The position numbers and the translations under genes are program-made. The notes under the pieces were generated by a model, which saw only the letters and a program-made list of their open reading frames with translations, ran no database searches and was not told the DNA's origin. From positions 1 to 64,000 of the forward strand of contig JACBXP010000011.1 of assembly GCA_015863185.1 (NCBI GenBank): 64,000 nucleotides of DNA, read 5' to 3'. The stretch is from Aerococcaceae bacterium DSM 111020. Its GTDB lineage: Bacteria > Bacillota > Bacilli > Lactobacillales > Aerococcaceae. Shown one piece after another: positions 1 to 7,567 of the stretch; position 1 is the stretch's first letter; each line of letters starts with the position of its first letter.

Positions 1-38
1 ACTTTGTCCCTGCGAGAGTAGGTCTTTGCCACGCAGGT
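1..38 (+). rRNA. rrf: 5S ribosomal RNA, 3' end only
   Basis: The first bases (CCCTGCGAGAGTAGG, then TTGCCACGC) match the conserved 3' arm of bacterial 5S rRNA. The 5' part lies outside the window. With the tRNA genes that follow, this marks the distal end of an rRNA operon. The exact 3' end is approximate. Confidence 0.85.
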
Positions 39-50
39 TGTTTATCTTAT

Positions 51-123
51 TCCGCCATAGCTCAGTTGGCAGAGCGCATGACTGTTAATCATGATGTCGC
101 TGGTTCGAGCCCAGCTGGCGGAG
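51..123 (+). tRNA. tRNA-Asn (GTT)
   Basis: Cloverleaf of 73 nt: acceptor TCCGCCA pairs with TGGCGGA, the D-arm is AGCTCAGTTGGCAGAGC, the anticodon loop carries GTT, and the T-loop is GGTTCGAGCCC. The 3' CCA is not encoded. It directly follows the 5S gene. Confidence 0.95.
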
Positions 124-166
124 TATATTTTGATAAATAACAAAAATTAGAAGATTATACCTTCTA

Positions 167-205
167 AAGTCTCGTTAGATTTTTCTCTAACAGGCTTATT
201 TTTTT
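167..205 (+). terminator. possible terminator between tRNA genes
   Basis: An imperfect inverted repeat (167-179 with 185-197, one bulge) is followed by a run of T. It lies between tRNA-Asn and tRNA-Thr, so it may end or thin out rRNA operon transcripts. Confidence 0.45.
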
Positions 206-237
206 ACATATAACAATTTAATAGAGTGTGATAATAT

Positions 238-310
238 GCCGCCTTAGCTCAGTAGGTAGAGTGCTTCCATGGTAAGGAAGAGGTCGACGGTTCGATTCCG
301 TCAGGTGGCT
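238..310 (+). tRNA. tRNA-Thr (GGT)
   Basis: 73-nt cloverleaf: acceptor GCCGCCT pairs with AGGTGGC (one G-T pair), anticodon stem CTTCC/GGAAG, anticodon GGT at 271-273, T-loop GGTTCGATTCC. CCA is not encoded. Confidence 0.95.
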
Positions 311-326
311 TTTATAAATAAGGTCT

Positions 327-398
327 GCGGAAGTAGTTCAGTGGTAGAACATCACCTTGCCAAGGTGGGGGTCGCGGGTTCGAACCCCGTCTTCCGCT
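327..398 (+). tRNA. tRNA-Gly (GCC)
   Basis: 72-nt cloverleaf: acceptor GCGGAAG pairs with CTTCCGC, anticodon stem TCACC/GGTGG, loop TTGCCAA with anticodon GCC, T-loop GGTTCGAACCC. It is the last tRNA of this rRNA-linked set. Confidence 0.95.
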
Positions 399-407
399 TT
401 AAATTTG

Positions 408-436
408 AAAGACAAAGTCAATGACTTTGTCTTTTT
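408..436 (+). terminator. terminator of the rRNA/tRNA operon
   Basis: Perfect 13-bp inverted repeat (AAAGACAAAGTCA / TGACTTTGTCTTT) with a one-base centre, running into T residues, 10 bases after tRNA-Gly. Confidence 0.85.
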
Positions 437-510
437 AAATTATATATTGTAAATTACTTTATACAGCCTTTAAGTCAAAAATCTTTTTTTCGGAAATCAG
501 CTTATTCCTG

Positions 511-519
511 TGTTAGAAT
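511..519 (+). promoter_or_regulatory. extended -10 promoter of the glycosyltransferase operon
   Basis: TGTTAGAAT is an extended -10 element (TGn plus TAGAAT). No good -35 is seen 17 bp upstream. It lies about 45 bp before the start codon of the gene at 564, after the tRNA terminator. Confidence 0.5.
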
Positions 520-563
520 GGTTATACAGTTTATTATTATATTCTTTATAGGAGGTCTAGGCG

Positions 564-1271
564 ATGGAGCGACCCTTTGCGGTAATTATACCAGCATATT
601 ATCCAATGAATACTTTACCTAATTACATTTCACATCTGATTAATGAAAATGTGGCACTTGTTATTGTGATAAATGATGGTAATCCAATTGAATATAATGA
701 GTTATTCGAACAGATAAAAAGTCTCAATCGGACAGTCGTCTTAACTCACTCCACAAACAAAGGAAAAGGTGCAGGATTAAAAACTGCATTTAAATATTTA
801 GAAGATTTAGATGCTTCTATAAAAGGCGCAGTTACAGCAGATGCTGATGGACAACATCTCATTCAAGATGTTTTAAATATTGGTGATGCTTTAATTGAAA
901 AGGATGTGGACTTTGTTATCGGTGTTCGTGATTTTACCGAGCCTCAGGTTCCTTTACGAAGTAAGATTGGCAATTTTTTAGCTTCACACCTTTTTAAATT
1001 ATTGTTTAAGTATTATTTACATGATACGCAAACAGGGTTAAGAGGAGTTAAGAATTCACAATTTCATAATTGTAGTAGTATTGACGGTGCTGGCTTTGAA
1101 TATGAGATTAATATGTTGATTTATATTGCTCGAAATAGATTGAGTTTTTATGAAGAAAGGATTACCACGGTCTATCACGATGAGCATTTTTCAAATTACC
1201 AGACATTTTCAGATTCATTTTCAATAGGAATGGCATTAATGAAAGGATATTTTGGAGATGAATTCAAATAA
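564..1271 (+). CDS. family 2 glycosyltransferase (dolichyl/polyprenyl-phosphate glycosyltransferase-like)
   Basis: Cytoplasmic GT-A fold glycosyltransferase of 235 residues. It resembles the catalytic part of polyprenyl-phosphate sugar transferases: IIPAYYP near the N-terminus, INDGN (36-40) for the nucleotide, NKGKG (65-69), and the DxD metal/nucleotide-sugar motif as DAD at 93-95. It has no membrane segments of its own, so it may work with a membrane partner or on a lipid carrier. AGGAGG lies 7 bases before the ATG. It overlaps the next gene by 14 bp, so the two form an operon, perhaps for envelope glycolipid. The sugar and acceptor cannot be read from the sequence. Confidence 0.8.
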   Translation: MERPFAVIIPAYYPMNTLPNYISHLINENVALVIVINDGNPIEYNELFEQIKSLNRTVVLTHSTNKGKGAGLKTAFKYLEDLDASIKGAVTADADGQHLIQDVLNIGDALIEKDVDFVIGVRDFTEPQVPLRSKIGNFLASHLFKLLFKYYLHDTQTGLRGVKNSQFHNCSSIDGAGFEYEINMLIYIARNRLSFYEERITTVYHDEHFSNYQTFSDSFSIGMALMKGYFGDEFK

Positions 1272-1992
1272 ACATCCAATGTGGTCTAGAGCTACTTTAT
1301 TTAACTATGGATTTTTTTTCTTAAGCATTCGCTTTATTGTGCGAAAATTTTCTAGATCATATCGCTTTTTAGAAGACACATTGCCAGAGTCAATTGAACC
1401 TACCGTATTTGTATCCCATCATGAAAATTTAAAGGGTCCTATTCGTTTATTGTTATGGCTGCCATTCTTTGTGAGAACATGGATATTTTCTTCTATAGTA
1501 GATCAAGAAGATTGTTACCATCATTATGTAAATTTTACATTTACAAAACGTTTTAAAATGCCAAAAAAAATAGCTAAACAACTAGCGAAACCAGCTTCGC
1601 ATATCGTAGCTTGGGGGATGCATTCCTTGCAGGCAATACCAGTGTTTCGCTCTTCGCGAAAAATTGTTAAAACATTTGATATCACAATAGAAACATTGAA
1701 AAAAAATCAGCCTGTTTTAATCTTGCCAGATGTTGATTATGCTAGTACCACGACTCATGTTGGTAAGATTTATGAAGGTTTTTTTAATATCGATCGCGCT
1801 TATTACAAAGAAACTGGGCAAAGAGTTAGATTTTTACCTGTTTATGCGAGTCAAGATACTTTTCAAATTCGTTGTGGTGAACCGATATATTTCAAGGGTG
1901 ATAAACATTTTCGAGAAGAACGGAAAGAAATTGCTGAACAGATACATCATGAAATGAATCGAATCATTTTAATGGAATCAAAAACGTCATAA
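1258..1992 (+). CDS. putative lysophospholipid/glycolipid acyltransferase-like protein
   Basis: A protein of 244 residues with the layout of PlsC/LpxL-like acyltransferases. A His-rich block (SHHENLKGP) sits where the HxxxxD motif would be, a later IPVFRSSR resembles block II (GxxFIxR), and LILPDVDYAST resembles block III. The strict HxxxxD aspartate is not visible, so the activity is uncertain. It is co-transcribed with the glycosyltransferase upstream (14-bp overlap), which suggests a role on a shared lipid. ATG 1258 is preceded by AAAGGA. A TTG at 1252 is an alternative start. Confidence is high that it is a gene, low on the function. Confidence 0.6.
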   Translation: MNSNKHPMWSRATLFNYGFFFLSIRFIVRKFSRSYRFLEDTLPESIEPTVFVSHHENLKGPIRLLLWLPFFVRTWIFSSIVDQEDCYHHYVNFTFTKRFKMPKKIAKQLAKPASHIVAWGMHSLQAIPVFRSSRKIVKTFDITIETLKKNQPVLILPDVDYASTTTHVGKIYEGFFNIDRAYYKETGQRVRFLPVYASQDTFQIRCGEPIYFKGDKHFREERKEIAEQIHHEMNRIILMESKTS

Positions 1993-2051
1993 TCGCATGA
2001 CGGATAGTGATTCTTTTTTGAAAAAATATTGAGTAAAGAGGAGATGATTTT

Positions 2052-2789
2052 ATGGCGGGACATTCAAAATGGAATAACATAAAACAAAGAAAAGGTGCAC
2101 AAGATGCAAAAAGAGGCAAGATTTTCCAAAAATTATCACGTGAAATATATGTAGCAGCTAAACAAGGCGGCGGAGATCCTGATATGAACCCTGCACTGCG
2201 ATTAGCAATGGACCGTGCTAAAGCTCAAAATATGCCGAATGATAATGTAAAGCGAGCGATAGATAAGGCTACATCCTCAGCTGATGGAGATAATTTTGAA
2301 GAAGTAATGTATGAAGGTTATGGTCCAAATGGTGTGGGAATTATGGCGCAAGCTTTAACGGATAATAGAAATCGAACACAGACCAATGTCCGCGTTTGTT
2401 ATAATAAAAATGGTGGAACTATTGGTGAGATGGGATCAGTTTCCTATATGTTTGAACGTAAAGGTTATATCGCTATTGAGCGAGAAGGCTTGGATGTTAA
2501 TGAAGATGAAATGTTAATGAGTGTTTTAGAAGCAGGTGGCGATGAATTAGAGGTTAGTGATGAGGTCTTTGAGATATATACACAAACAAATGATTTCGCT
2601 TCAGTTCGTGATTCATTAGAAGAAGATGGATATCATTTGAGTACTGCAGAGCTATCAATGATTCCGCAAAATGAGATACAATTATCTGATGAAGATTACA
2701 GTGTGTTAGAAGGAATTATCGATGCACTTGAAGATGATGATGACGTCACGGAAGTATTTCATAATGGTGTAAAAGCTTCCTCAGAATAA
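2052..2789 (+). CDS. yebC: YebC/PmpR family translation/transcription regulator
   Basis: 245-residue YebC-family protein beginning MAGHSKWNNIKQRKGAQDAKR, the family signature, followed by the long acidic region with SxSYMFERKG and the C-terminal YEGI-type domain. Family members bind DNA, and some have been reported to act on ribosomes to relieve stalling at proline stretches. Which role applies here cannot be told. GAGGAG precedes the ATG. It appears to be a single gene. Confidence 0.95.
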   Translation: MAGHSKWNNIKQRKGAQDAKRGKIFQKLSREIYVAAKQGGGDPDMNPALRLAMDRAKAQNMPNDNVKRAIDKATSSADGDNFEEVMYEGYGPNGVGIMAQALTDNRNRTQTNVRVCYNKNGGTIGEMGSVSYMFERKGYIAIEREGLDVNEDEMLMSVLEAGGDELEVSDEVFEIYTQTNDFASVRDSLEEDGYHLSTAELSMIPQNEIQLSDEDYSVLEGIIDALEDDDDVTEVFHNGVKASSE

Positions 2790-3024
2790 TAATATCTGTG
2801 AATTATGTATTGACACTGATGCTTTCAAATTGTAAATAGTGAAAAAGATCTATGAAACGGTCTCATTAATAGAGAGTATAATTTAGAAAATAAAGAAAAT
2901 GTGGGTCATTAGGCACGTTTAAGAAAAAAGAATGATCTACCTCATGGATAAGTTGCTTGTTTTTCTTTTTCAAAAGTCAATTGATTGAATTTTTAAATGA
3001 TTTGAAAATCAATAATCGAATTGA
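2790..3024. other. intergenic region between yebC and the ctsR promoter
   Basis: No gene is seen. TTGACA (2810-2815), a 17-base spacer and TAAATA (2833-2838) could be a weak promoter, and another TATAAT lies near 2878. An inverted AAGAAAAA/TTTTTCTT pair at about 2921-2977 has a long loop and is weak. The stretch may hold a short untranslated transcript, but I see no convincing structure. Confidence 0.4.
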
Positions 3025-3053
3025 TTGCTTTTAATTAAATATCTTGCTATAAT
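3025..3053 (+). promoter_or_regulatory. sigma-A promoter of ctsR-clpC
   Basis: TTGCTT (3025-3030), a 17-base spacer, and a perfect TATAAT (3048-3053). The first CtsR box begins at the next base, so repressor bound there would cover the transcription start. Confidence 0.8.
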
Positions 3054-3070
3054 AGTCAAAGAAGGTCAGG
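3054..3070 (+). promoter_or_regulatory. CtsR operator 1
   Basis: Direct heptad repeat AGTCAAA-GAA-GGTCAGG, close to the CtsR consensus of two GGTCAAA heptads separated by three bases. It abuts the -10 box. Confidence 0.8.
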
Positions 3071-3103
3071 TAATATTTATCGACCTTTTTTAAAACACTA
3101 ATT

Positions 3104-3120
3104 GGTCAAAAATAGTCAAT
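3104..3120 (+). promoter_or_regulatory. CtsR operator 2
   Basis: A second heptad pair, GGTCAAA-AAT-AGTCAAT, in the 5' untranslated region 20 bases before the ctsR start codon. Two operators imply cooperative or graded autoregulation of the heat-shock operon. Confidence 0.8.
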
Positions 3121-3139
3121 GATACAAAGGAGGGGTTAA

Positions 3140-3601
3140 ATGGCGAAACGTAACATGTCAGATATTATTGAGTCTTATCTCAAACGTTTCTTAAATGATA
3201 GTGAGCAAATAGAAATTAAGCGAAGCGATATTGCGGAGCGTTTTGATTGTGTACCTTCCCAAGTGAATTATGTAATAAACACTCGTTTTACCCAAGCACA
3301 TGGCTACCAAGTTGAGAGTAAACGTGGCGGTGGTGGTTATATTCGTATCTTAAAGATACAGCTTGTGGATGAGGTGGATTATATTGATCGAATGATTGAC
3401 CTATTAGATAAAAATGTAAGTGATAAATTCGCACATAATATGATAAATACAATGATTGATGATGAAGTTATGTCTGAAAGAGAAGGACGCATACTCCAAA
3501 CTCTTATTAGTAATGAAACATTAGAACCCATTACAGATTTCGCTCCTGAAGTTCGGACATATTTATTAAAAAAAGCATTTGAACAACTAAGAATTAATTA
3601 A
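3140..3601 (+). CDS. ctsR: transcriptional repressor CtsR of class III heat-shock genes
   Basis: 153-residue CtsR. An N-terminal winged helix-turn-helix (about 5-70) contains the glycine-rich wing (KRGGGGYIRI) that contacts GGTCAAA heptads and also senses heat. The C-terminal part is the dimerisation domain. It represses clp genes at normal temperature, including its own operon through the two boxes upstream. AGGAGG precedes the ATG. clpC begins 11 bases after the stop, with no mcsA or mcsB in between, as in other Lactobacillales, so the McsB arginine-kinase branch is not encoded here. Confidence 0.97.
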   Translation: MAKRNMSDIIESYLKRFLNDSEQIEIKRSDIAERFDCVPSQVNYVINTRFTQAHGYQVESKRGGGGYIRILKIQLVDEVDYIDRMIDLLDKNVSDKFAHNMINTMIDDEVMSEREGRILQTLISNETLEPITDFAPEVRTYLLKKAFEQLRIN

Positions 3602-3612
3602 GAGGTGAGTTT

Positions 3613-6081
3613 ATGTTTGAAGAATTATTTACAAATAGTGCTCGTCAAGCAATGTTATATGCAGCTGAACAAGCCTATTATATGAGGCATAATGCGGTAG
3701 GAACAGAACATATATTGTTTGGTTTAGCATTAGAAGAACATGGAATTGCGGGAAAAGTTTTACGTGATTTTGGAGCTAGTTATGAGCGTCTAATTATCGA
3801 ATTAGAAGCCATTCAAGGTTCGATTGCTAAGCCGAGAACACATGGTGATATTGTAATTCCTTATTCTCCAAGATCTAAGAAGATTATTATGAATGCTTCC
3901 ACTGATGCTAAAAAAATGGGAGCATCAAAAGTAGGCACAGAACATCTATTATTAGGAATGTTAAATGAAGAAATTTATGCGACTGTATTATTAAAAAATG
4001 CCGGAGTAAACTTAAATGAATTAAGACAAGCAATTTACGATATGCTTGGTCGTCAACAGAATGAAAAAATGGCAGGAAATGCCTCACGTCGTCGTTCAGT
4101 TAGACCAAATGAGAAGTCTGAAGGAAATAGTTTAACGCCAACTCTTGATTCAGTATCAAGAGATTTAACAGAGCTGGCAAAGAATGACAAATTAGATCCT
4201 GTTATTGGTCGTGATGAAGAAATACGTCGTATCATTCAAATCATAAGTCGTAGAACCAAGAATAATCCGGTATTAATTGGAGAACCTGGTGTTGGTAAAA
4301 CAGCTGTGGCAGAAGGTCTCGCAGTTCAAATGGTACAAGGCGAAATACCTGAAGATATAGCAAATAAACGGCTGATGATGTTAGATATTTCATCATTAGT
4401 GGCCGGCACAAAATACCGTGGTGAATTCGAAGAGCGTATGAAGAAAATTATCGAAGAATTACAAGAAGATAGAAATGTCATTGTATTTATTGATGAATTA
4501 CATACACTTATAGGAGCTGGTGGCGCAGAAGGAGCTATTGATGCGTCAAATATCTTAAAACCAGCTTTAGCTCGTGGCGAAATTCAAGTTATTGGTGCGA
4601 CAACGTTAGATGAATACCAAAAATATATTGAAAAAGATGCTGCACTTGAAAGACGATTCTCTCGTGTCATGATTGATGAACCAACACAAGACGAGACTTT
4701 ACAGATCATCGCAGGAATCAAAGACCGTTACGAAGAACATCATCAAGTAGAAATTACAGATGATGCTGTAAAATCAGCAGTTAAATTAAGTGCACGTTAT
4801 ATTACAGATCGTCGTTTACCAGATAAAGCGATTGATTTAATTGATGAAGCGGCCGCAAAAGTTCGCATCGATCAAACGACCGAAAATTCCACAACGAATA
4901 CATTAGAGAAACAACTTGCTGAACTTGCTAATCAAAAAGAAAAAGCTATCTTAGATCGTGACTTTGAACGTGCATCAGAAGTTCGGATTGAAGAAAAAGA
5001 GTTAGAAGCAAAATTAGAAAAACAACGAGAATCAGAGAGTAAAAAAGAGGCAAATACACTGATTGTAACCGGCGATGATGTAGCGGAAGTATTAGCACAG
5101 TCAACTGGCATACCTGTTCAACAGATGACAATGGCAGAATCACAACGCCTAATCCATCTAGAAGAAGAACTGCATGAACGTATAATTGGTCAAGATGAAG
5201 CCGTGTCGGTCGTCTCTCGTGCGATTAGACGTGCTTATAGTGGACTAAAAAATCCAAAAAGACCAATTGGCTCATTCTTATTCTTAGGTCCAACAGGTGT
5301 TGGAAAAACCGAACTAGCGAAGTCTCTGGCTGACTCTATGTTTGGTAGTGAAGATAATATGATACGTGTTGATATGTCTGAGTATATGGAAAAACATTCT
5401 GTTTCACGCCTAGTTGGATCCCCACCAGGATATGTAGGTTATGATGAAGCGGGACAGTTAACAGAGTTAGTACGTCAAAAACCATACAGTGTTATATTAT
5501 TAGATGAAGTAGAAAAAGCTCATCCAGATGTCTTCAATATTCTTTTACAAGTATTTGATGATGGACATTTAACGGATGGAAAAGGGCGACGAGTAGATTT
5601 TAGAAATACGATTATTATTATGACATCAAATCTTGGCGCAACTGCGATTAGAGATGAGAAATCTGTAGGTTTTGGGGCAGTAGATTATTCTAATGATTTC
5701 GAAGCGATGGAGAAACGTATTCGTGAAGAAGTAAAATTAGCCTTTCGACCTGAATTTATCAATCGTATTGATGAAATTGTGGTATTCCATTCATTATCAA
5801 AAGAACAAATACGTGAAATTGTTAAATTGCAAGCGCAAGAGATTATTAATCGCCTAAGCGAATTAGAAATTAGTGCGCGCGTCACGGATACCGCAGTTGA
5901 TATTATTGCAGATGCTGGATTCGATCCTGAGTACGGTGCTCGTCCAATACGTCGAGCTATCCAAAAACAAATCGAAGATACACTCAGTGAAATGATGTTA
6001 AGTGGTCAGATCGAATTAGGTGATGAAATCACAATCGGTGGTCGTCAAGGATCCATTAATATCAATAATCGAACAAAATAA
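3613..6081 (+). CDS. clpC: ATP-dependent Clp protease ATP-binding subunit ClpC
   Basis: 822-residue Hsp100 unfoldase that feeds proteins to ClpP. Order of domains: two Clp_N repeats (about 1-150), AAA+ D1 with Walker A GEPGVGKT near 223, a UVR-type middle domain (about 440-480, coiled), and AAA+ D2 with GPTGVGKT near 559 and the ClpB D2 small domain at the end. The middle domain and length fit ClpC rather than ClpE or ClpB. It is second in the CtsR-controlled operon, with a strong terminator downstream. Confidence 0.97.
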   Translation: MFEELFTNSARQAMLYAAEQAYYMRHNAVGTEHILFGLALEEHGIAGKVLRDFGASYERLIIELEAIQGSIAKPRTHGDIVIPYSPRSKKIIMNASTDAKKMGASKVGTEHLLLGMLNEEIYATVLLKNAGVNLNELRQAIYDMLGRQQNEKMAGNASRRRSVRPNEKSEGNSLTPTLDSVSRDLTELAKNDKLDPVIGRDEEIRRIIQIISRRTKNNPVLIGEPGVGKTAVAEGLAVQMVQGEIPEDIANKRLMMLDISSLVAGTKYRGEFEERMKKIIEELQEDRNVIVFIDELHTLIGAGGAEGAIDASNILKPALARGEIQVIGATTLDEYQKYIEKDAALERRFSRVMIDEPTQDETLQIIAGIKDRYEEHHQVEITDDAVKSAVKLSARYITDRRLPDKAIDLIDEAAAKVRIDQTTENSTTNTLEKQLAELANQKEKAILDRDFERASEVRIEEKELEAKLEKQRESESKKEANTLIVTGDDVAEVLAQSTGIPVQQMTMAESQRLIHLEEELHERIIGQDEAVSVVSRAIRRAYSGLKNPKRPIGSFLFLGPTGVGKTELAKSLADSMFGSEDNMIRVDMSEYMEKHSVSRLVGSPPGYVGYDEAGQLTELVRQKPYSVILLDEVEKAHPDVFNILLQVFDDGHLTDGKGRRVDFRNTIIIMTSNLGATAIRDEKSVGFGAVDYSNDFEAMEKRIREEVKLAFRPEFINRIDEIVVFHSLSKEQIREIVKLQAQEIINRLSELEISARVTDTAVDIIADAGFDPEYGARPIRRAIQKQIEDTLSEMMLSGQIELGDEITIGGRQGSININNRTK

Positions 6082-6226
6082 TGACTGTTTATGTTAAATT
6101 AAAGGTAGATTAAGACTTTTAGGATGGATAATATCCAAAATCAGTATTGTCTGATAGATAACAAAAAGAATTAACATTCATCCTTGTCTTGTTTTTAATA
6201 AAATAATTTAAATACTTTATATAGGG

Positions 6227-6258
6227 AAGAGTCTGGTATTTTGTCCAGACTCTTTTTA
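6227..6258 (+). terminator. terminator after ctsR-clpC
   Basis: Perfect 10-bp stem AAGAGTCTGG/CCAGACTCTT with an 8-base loop, followed by T residues. About 145 bp of sequence without a gene separates it from the clpC stop. Confidence 0.9.
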
Positions 6259-6305
6259 ATTTTTTATCATTGCATCGCATTTTTCTCGAAACCATTACCA
6301 ATGTT

Positions 6306-6314
6306 TGATATAAT
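6306..6314 (+). promoter_or_regulatory. extended -10 promoter of the YtxH-like gene
   Basis: TGATATAAT is an extended -10 element. No -35 is seen at the expected distance. It lies 31 bases before the ATG at 6345. Confidence 0.6.
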
Positions 6315-6344
6315 GTAATTACATGAAAATGAGGAGTGATAGAA

Positions 6345-6701
6345 ATGAGTAAACAAAACACAGGAAGAACATTTGGATTGTTTTTATTAGGAGCGACAGT
6401 AGCTGTGGCTGGAACAGCAGCATACTTATATTTCAGTGATGAAGCACGTGGACGAGTAGAAGGTATGATTAATCGCGAAAAAGCTAAATTTTATGTTCGT
6501 CATAAATTAAATGGTTCTGATGCTTTAGTTAATGCAGTTGATAACTTATCAGATGCAGAAATAACAACTTTAGTAAATTTAGCTGACACAGCAAATAATG
6601 CCGCTGATTCTGCTCAAGATACTTTAAGCTCTTTAGTAAATACTGCTAAAGACAAAACAAATCAAGCGACTGAAAAAGTTGCTGACTTATTCAATAATTA
6701 A
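6345..6701 (+). CDS. YtxH-like membrane-anchored protein
   Basis: A 118-residue protein with one N-terminal membrane segment (FGLFLLGATVAVAGTAAYLY, about 9-28) and a hydrophilic, alanine/lysine-rich helical tail with repeated TAN/TAK/TEK elements. This is the layout of YtxH/gas-vesicle-like stress proteins in Firmicutes, whose role is not defined. GAGGAG sets the ATG at 6345; a GTG at 6336 lies inside the ribosome binding site and is unlikely to be used. It is a single gene between two terminators. Confidence 0.6.
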   Translation: MSKQNTGRTFGLFLLGATVAVAGTAAYLYFSDEARGRVEGMINREKAKFYVRHKLNGSDALVNAVDNLSDAEITTLVNLADTANNAADSAQDTLSSLVNTAKDKTNQATEKVADLFNN

Positions 6702-6707
6702 TTTATG

Positions 6708-6746
6708 ATATTGATAAGCCATATTTAGGCTTATCAATATTTTTTT
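6708..6746 (+). terminator. terminator after the YtxH-like gene
   Basis: 13-bp perfect stem (ATATTGATAAGCC/GGCTTATCAATAT), 7-base loop, then six T residues. The tadA ribosome binding site follows at once. Confidence 0.92.
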
Positions 6747-6756
6747 GGAGGAAATG

Positions 6757-7311
6757 ATGCCAAAGGATAGTTCAATTCAACATATTGAAGAATTACCTCA
6801 TAGTCAAAAGAAAATACATGAACATTGGATGGAGAAGGCTTTATTACTCGCAGATCAAGCAGAGCAGTTAGGAGAAGTGCCGATTGGGGCAGTCGTTGTT
6901 TACCAAGACGCGATTATTGGTGAAGGCTATAATTTACGTGAAACACAACATTGTGCACTAGCTCACGCAGAGATGATCGCCATCGACGAAGCGAATAAGT
7001 ATTTACATGCTTGGCGTTTAGATGGGGCTACATTATATGTTACTTTAGAGCCTTGTCCGATGTGTGCTGGAGCAATTATCAATTCACGCATTCAAACTGT
7101 TGTCTATGGTGCGAAGGATCCTAAAGCTGGTTCTGCTGGAACATTAATGAATTTACTGATGGATGAACGTTTAAATCATCAATCGCAGATTATTGAAGGT
7201 GTTTATGCAGAAACTTGTGGTGAGAAACTAACTCAATTTTTTAGAAAATTACGAAAAGAACGAAAAAACAAAAAAGTTATCCACAAAACTGTGGATAACT
7301 TAGAAAATTAG
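6757..7311 (+). CDS. tadA: tRNA(adenosine34) deaminase TadA
   Basis: 184 residues. Converts A34 to inosine in the wobble position of tRNA-Arg(ACG). The zinc and catalytic motifs of the cytidine-deaminase fold are present: HAE at 70-72 (zinc His and proton-shuttling Glu) and PCPMC at 99-103 (two zinc cysteines). GGAGG lies 5 bases before ATG 6757; the ATG at 6754 is too close. The last codons contain an inverted repeat of two DnaA-box-like 9-mers. tadA followed by SRP RNA is the arrangement known from Bacillus, where dnaX comes next. Confidence 0.96.
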   Translation: MPKDSSIQHIEELPHSQKKIHEHWMEKALLLADQAEQLGEVPIGAVVVYQDAIIGEGYNLRETQHCALAHAEMIAIDEANKYLHAWRLDGATLYVTLEPCPMCAGAIINSRIQTVVYGAKDPKAGSAGTLMNLLMDERLNHQSQIIEGVYAETCGEKLTQFFRKLRKERKNKKVIHKTVDNLEN

Positions 7312-7329
7312 GAGTTAATCTGTGGATAT
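7277..7329. promoter_or_regulatory. cluster of three DnaA boxes
   Basis: TTATCCACA at 7277-7285 is a perfect consensus DnaA box. TGTGGATAA at 7290-7298 is a second perfect box in the opposite direction. TGTGGATAT at 7321-7329 is a one-mismatch third. The first two form a hairpin with a 4-base loop at the end of tadA but no T-run follows, so a terminator is less likely. No other perfect box was noticed elsewhere in the window. Confidence 0.5.
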
Positions 7330-7401
7330 TTCAGAGTATTTCCCGATAATACCCATCAGCAAACATGAAAAAATTGTGTTAAGAGAATTCGATATTCATG
7401 C

Positions 7402-7430
7402 TTGTTATTCATACATAAATTTGTTAAACT
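7402..7430 (+). promoter_or_regulatory. promoter of the SRP RNA gene
   Basis: TTGTTA (7402-7407), 17-base spacer, TAAACT (7425-7430) with the TG of an extended -10 just upstream. The predicted start at about 7438 coincides with the 5' end of the SRP RNA helix. Confidence 0.75.
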
Positions 7431-7438
7431 AATTATCG

Positions 7439-7512
7439 AGGCAATGGTGGCGTCGTGAATCGGGTCAGGACTGGAAGGTAGCAGCCCTAAGCGACAAAGC
7501 CATGTGCCTTTT
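7439..7512 (+). ncRNA. ffs: signal recognition particle RNA, small bacterial type
   Basis: The conserved Ffh-binding apical domain is present (GGTCAGGACTGGAAGG, then AGCAGCCCTAAG), flanked by closing helices: GGCGTCG with CGACAAAGCC, and AGGCA-ATGG with CCAT-GTGCCT. About 74 nt, so no Alu domain, as in most Lactobacillales. It guides Ffh to ribosomes making membrane proteins. The gene ends in T residues and a strong terminator follows. Confidence 0.93.
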
Positions 7513-7521
7513 TATTTTCTC

Positions 7522-7567
7522 AAAAAAATAGCGCGCCTTGTTCTAGTGAATATGGCGCGCTATTTTT
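7522..7567. terminator. bidirectional terminator between SRP RNA and the minus-strand lipoprotein gene
   Basis: The stem extends A-run + TAGCGCGCC / GGCGCGCTA + T-run (7522-7537 with 7554-7567), so it reads as A-stem-T on both strands and serves the two convergent units. Confidence 0.92.

Noticed and set aside
7270-7320. Hairpin at the end of tadA as a simple rho-independent terminator
   Set aside because: No T-run follows the stem on the plus strand, while both arms are exact DnaA boxes and a third box lies nearby. A terminator role is not excluded but is not the better reading.
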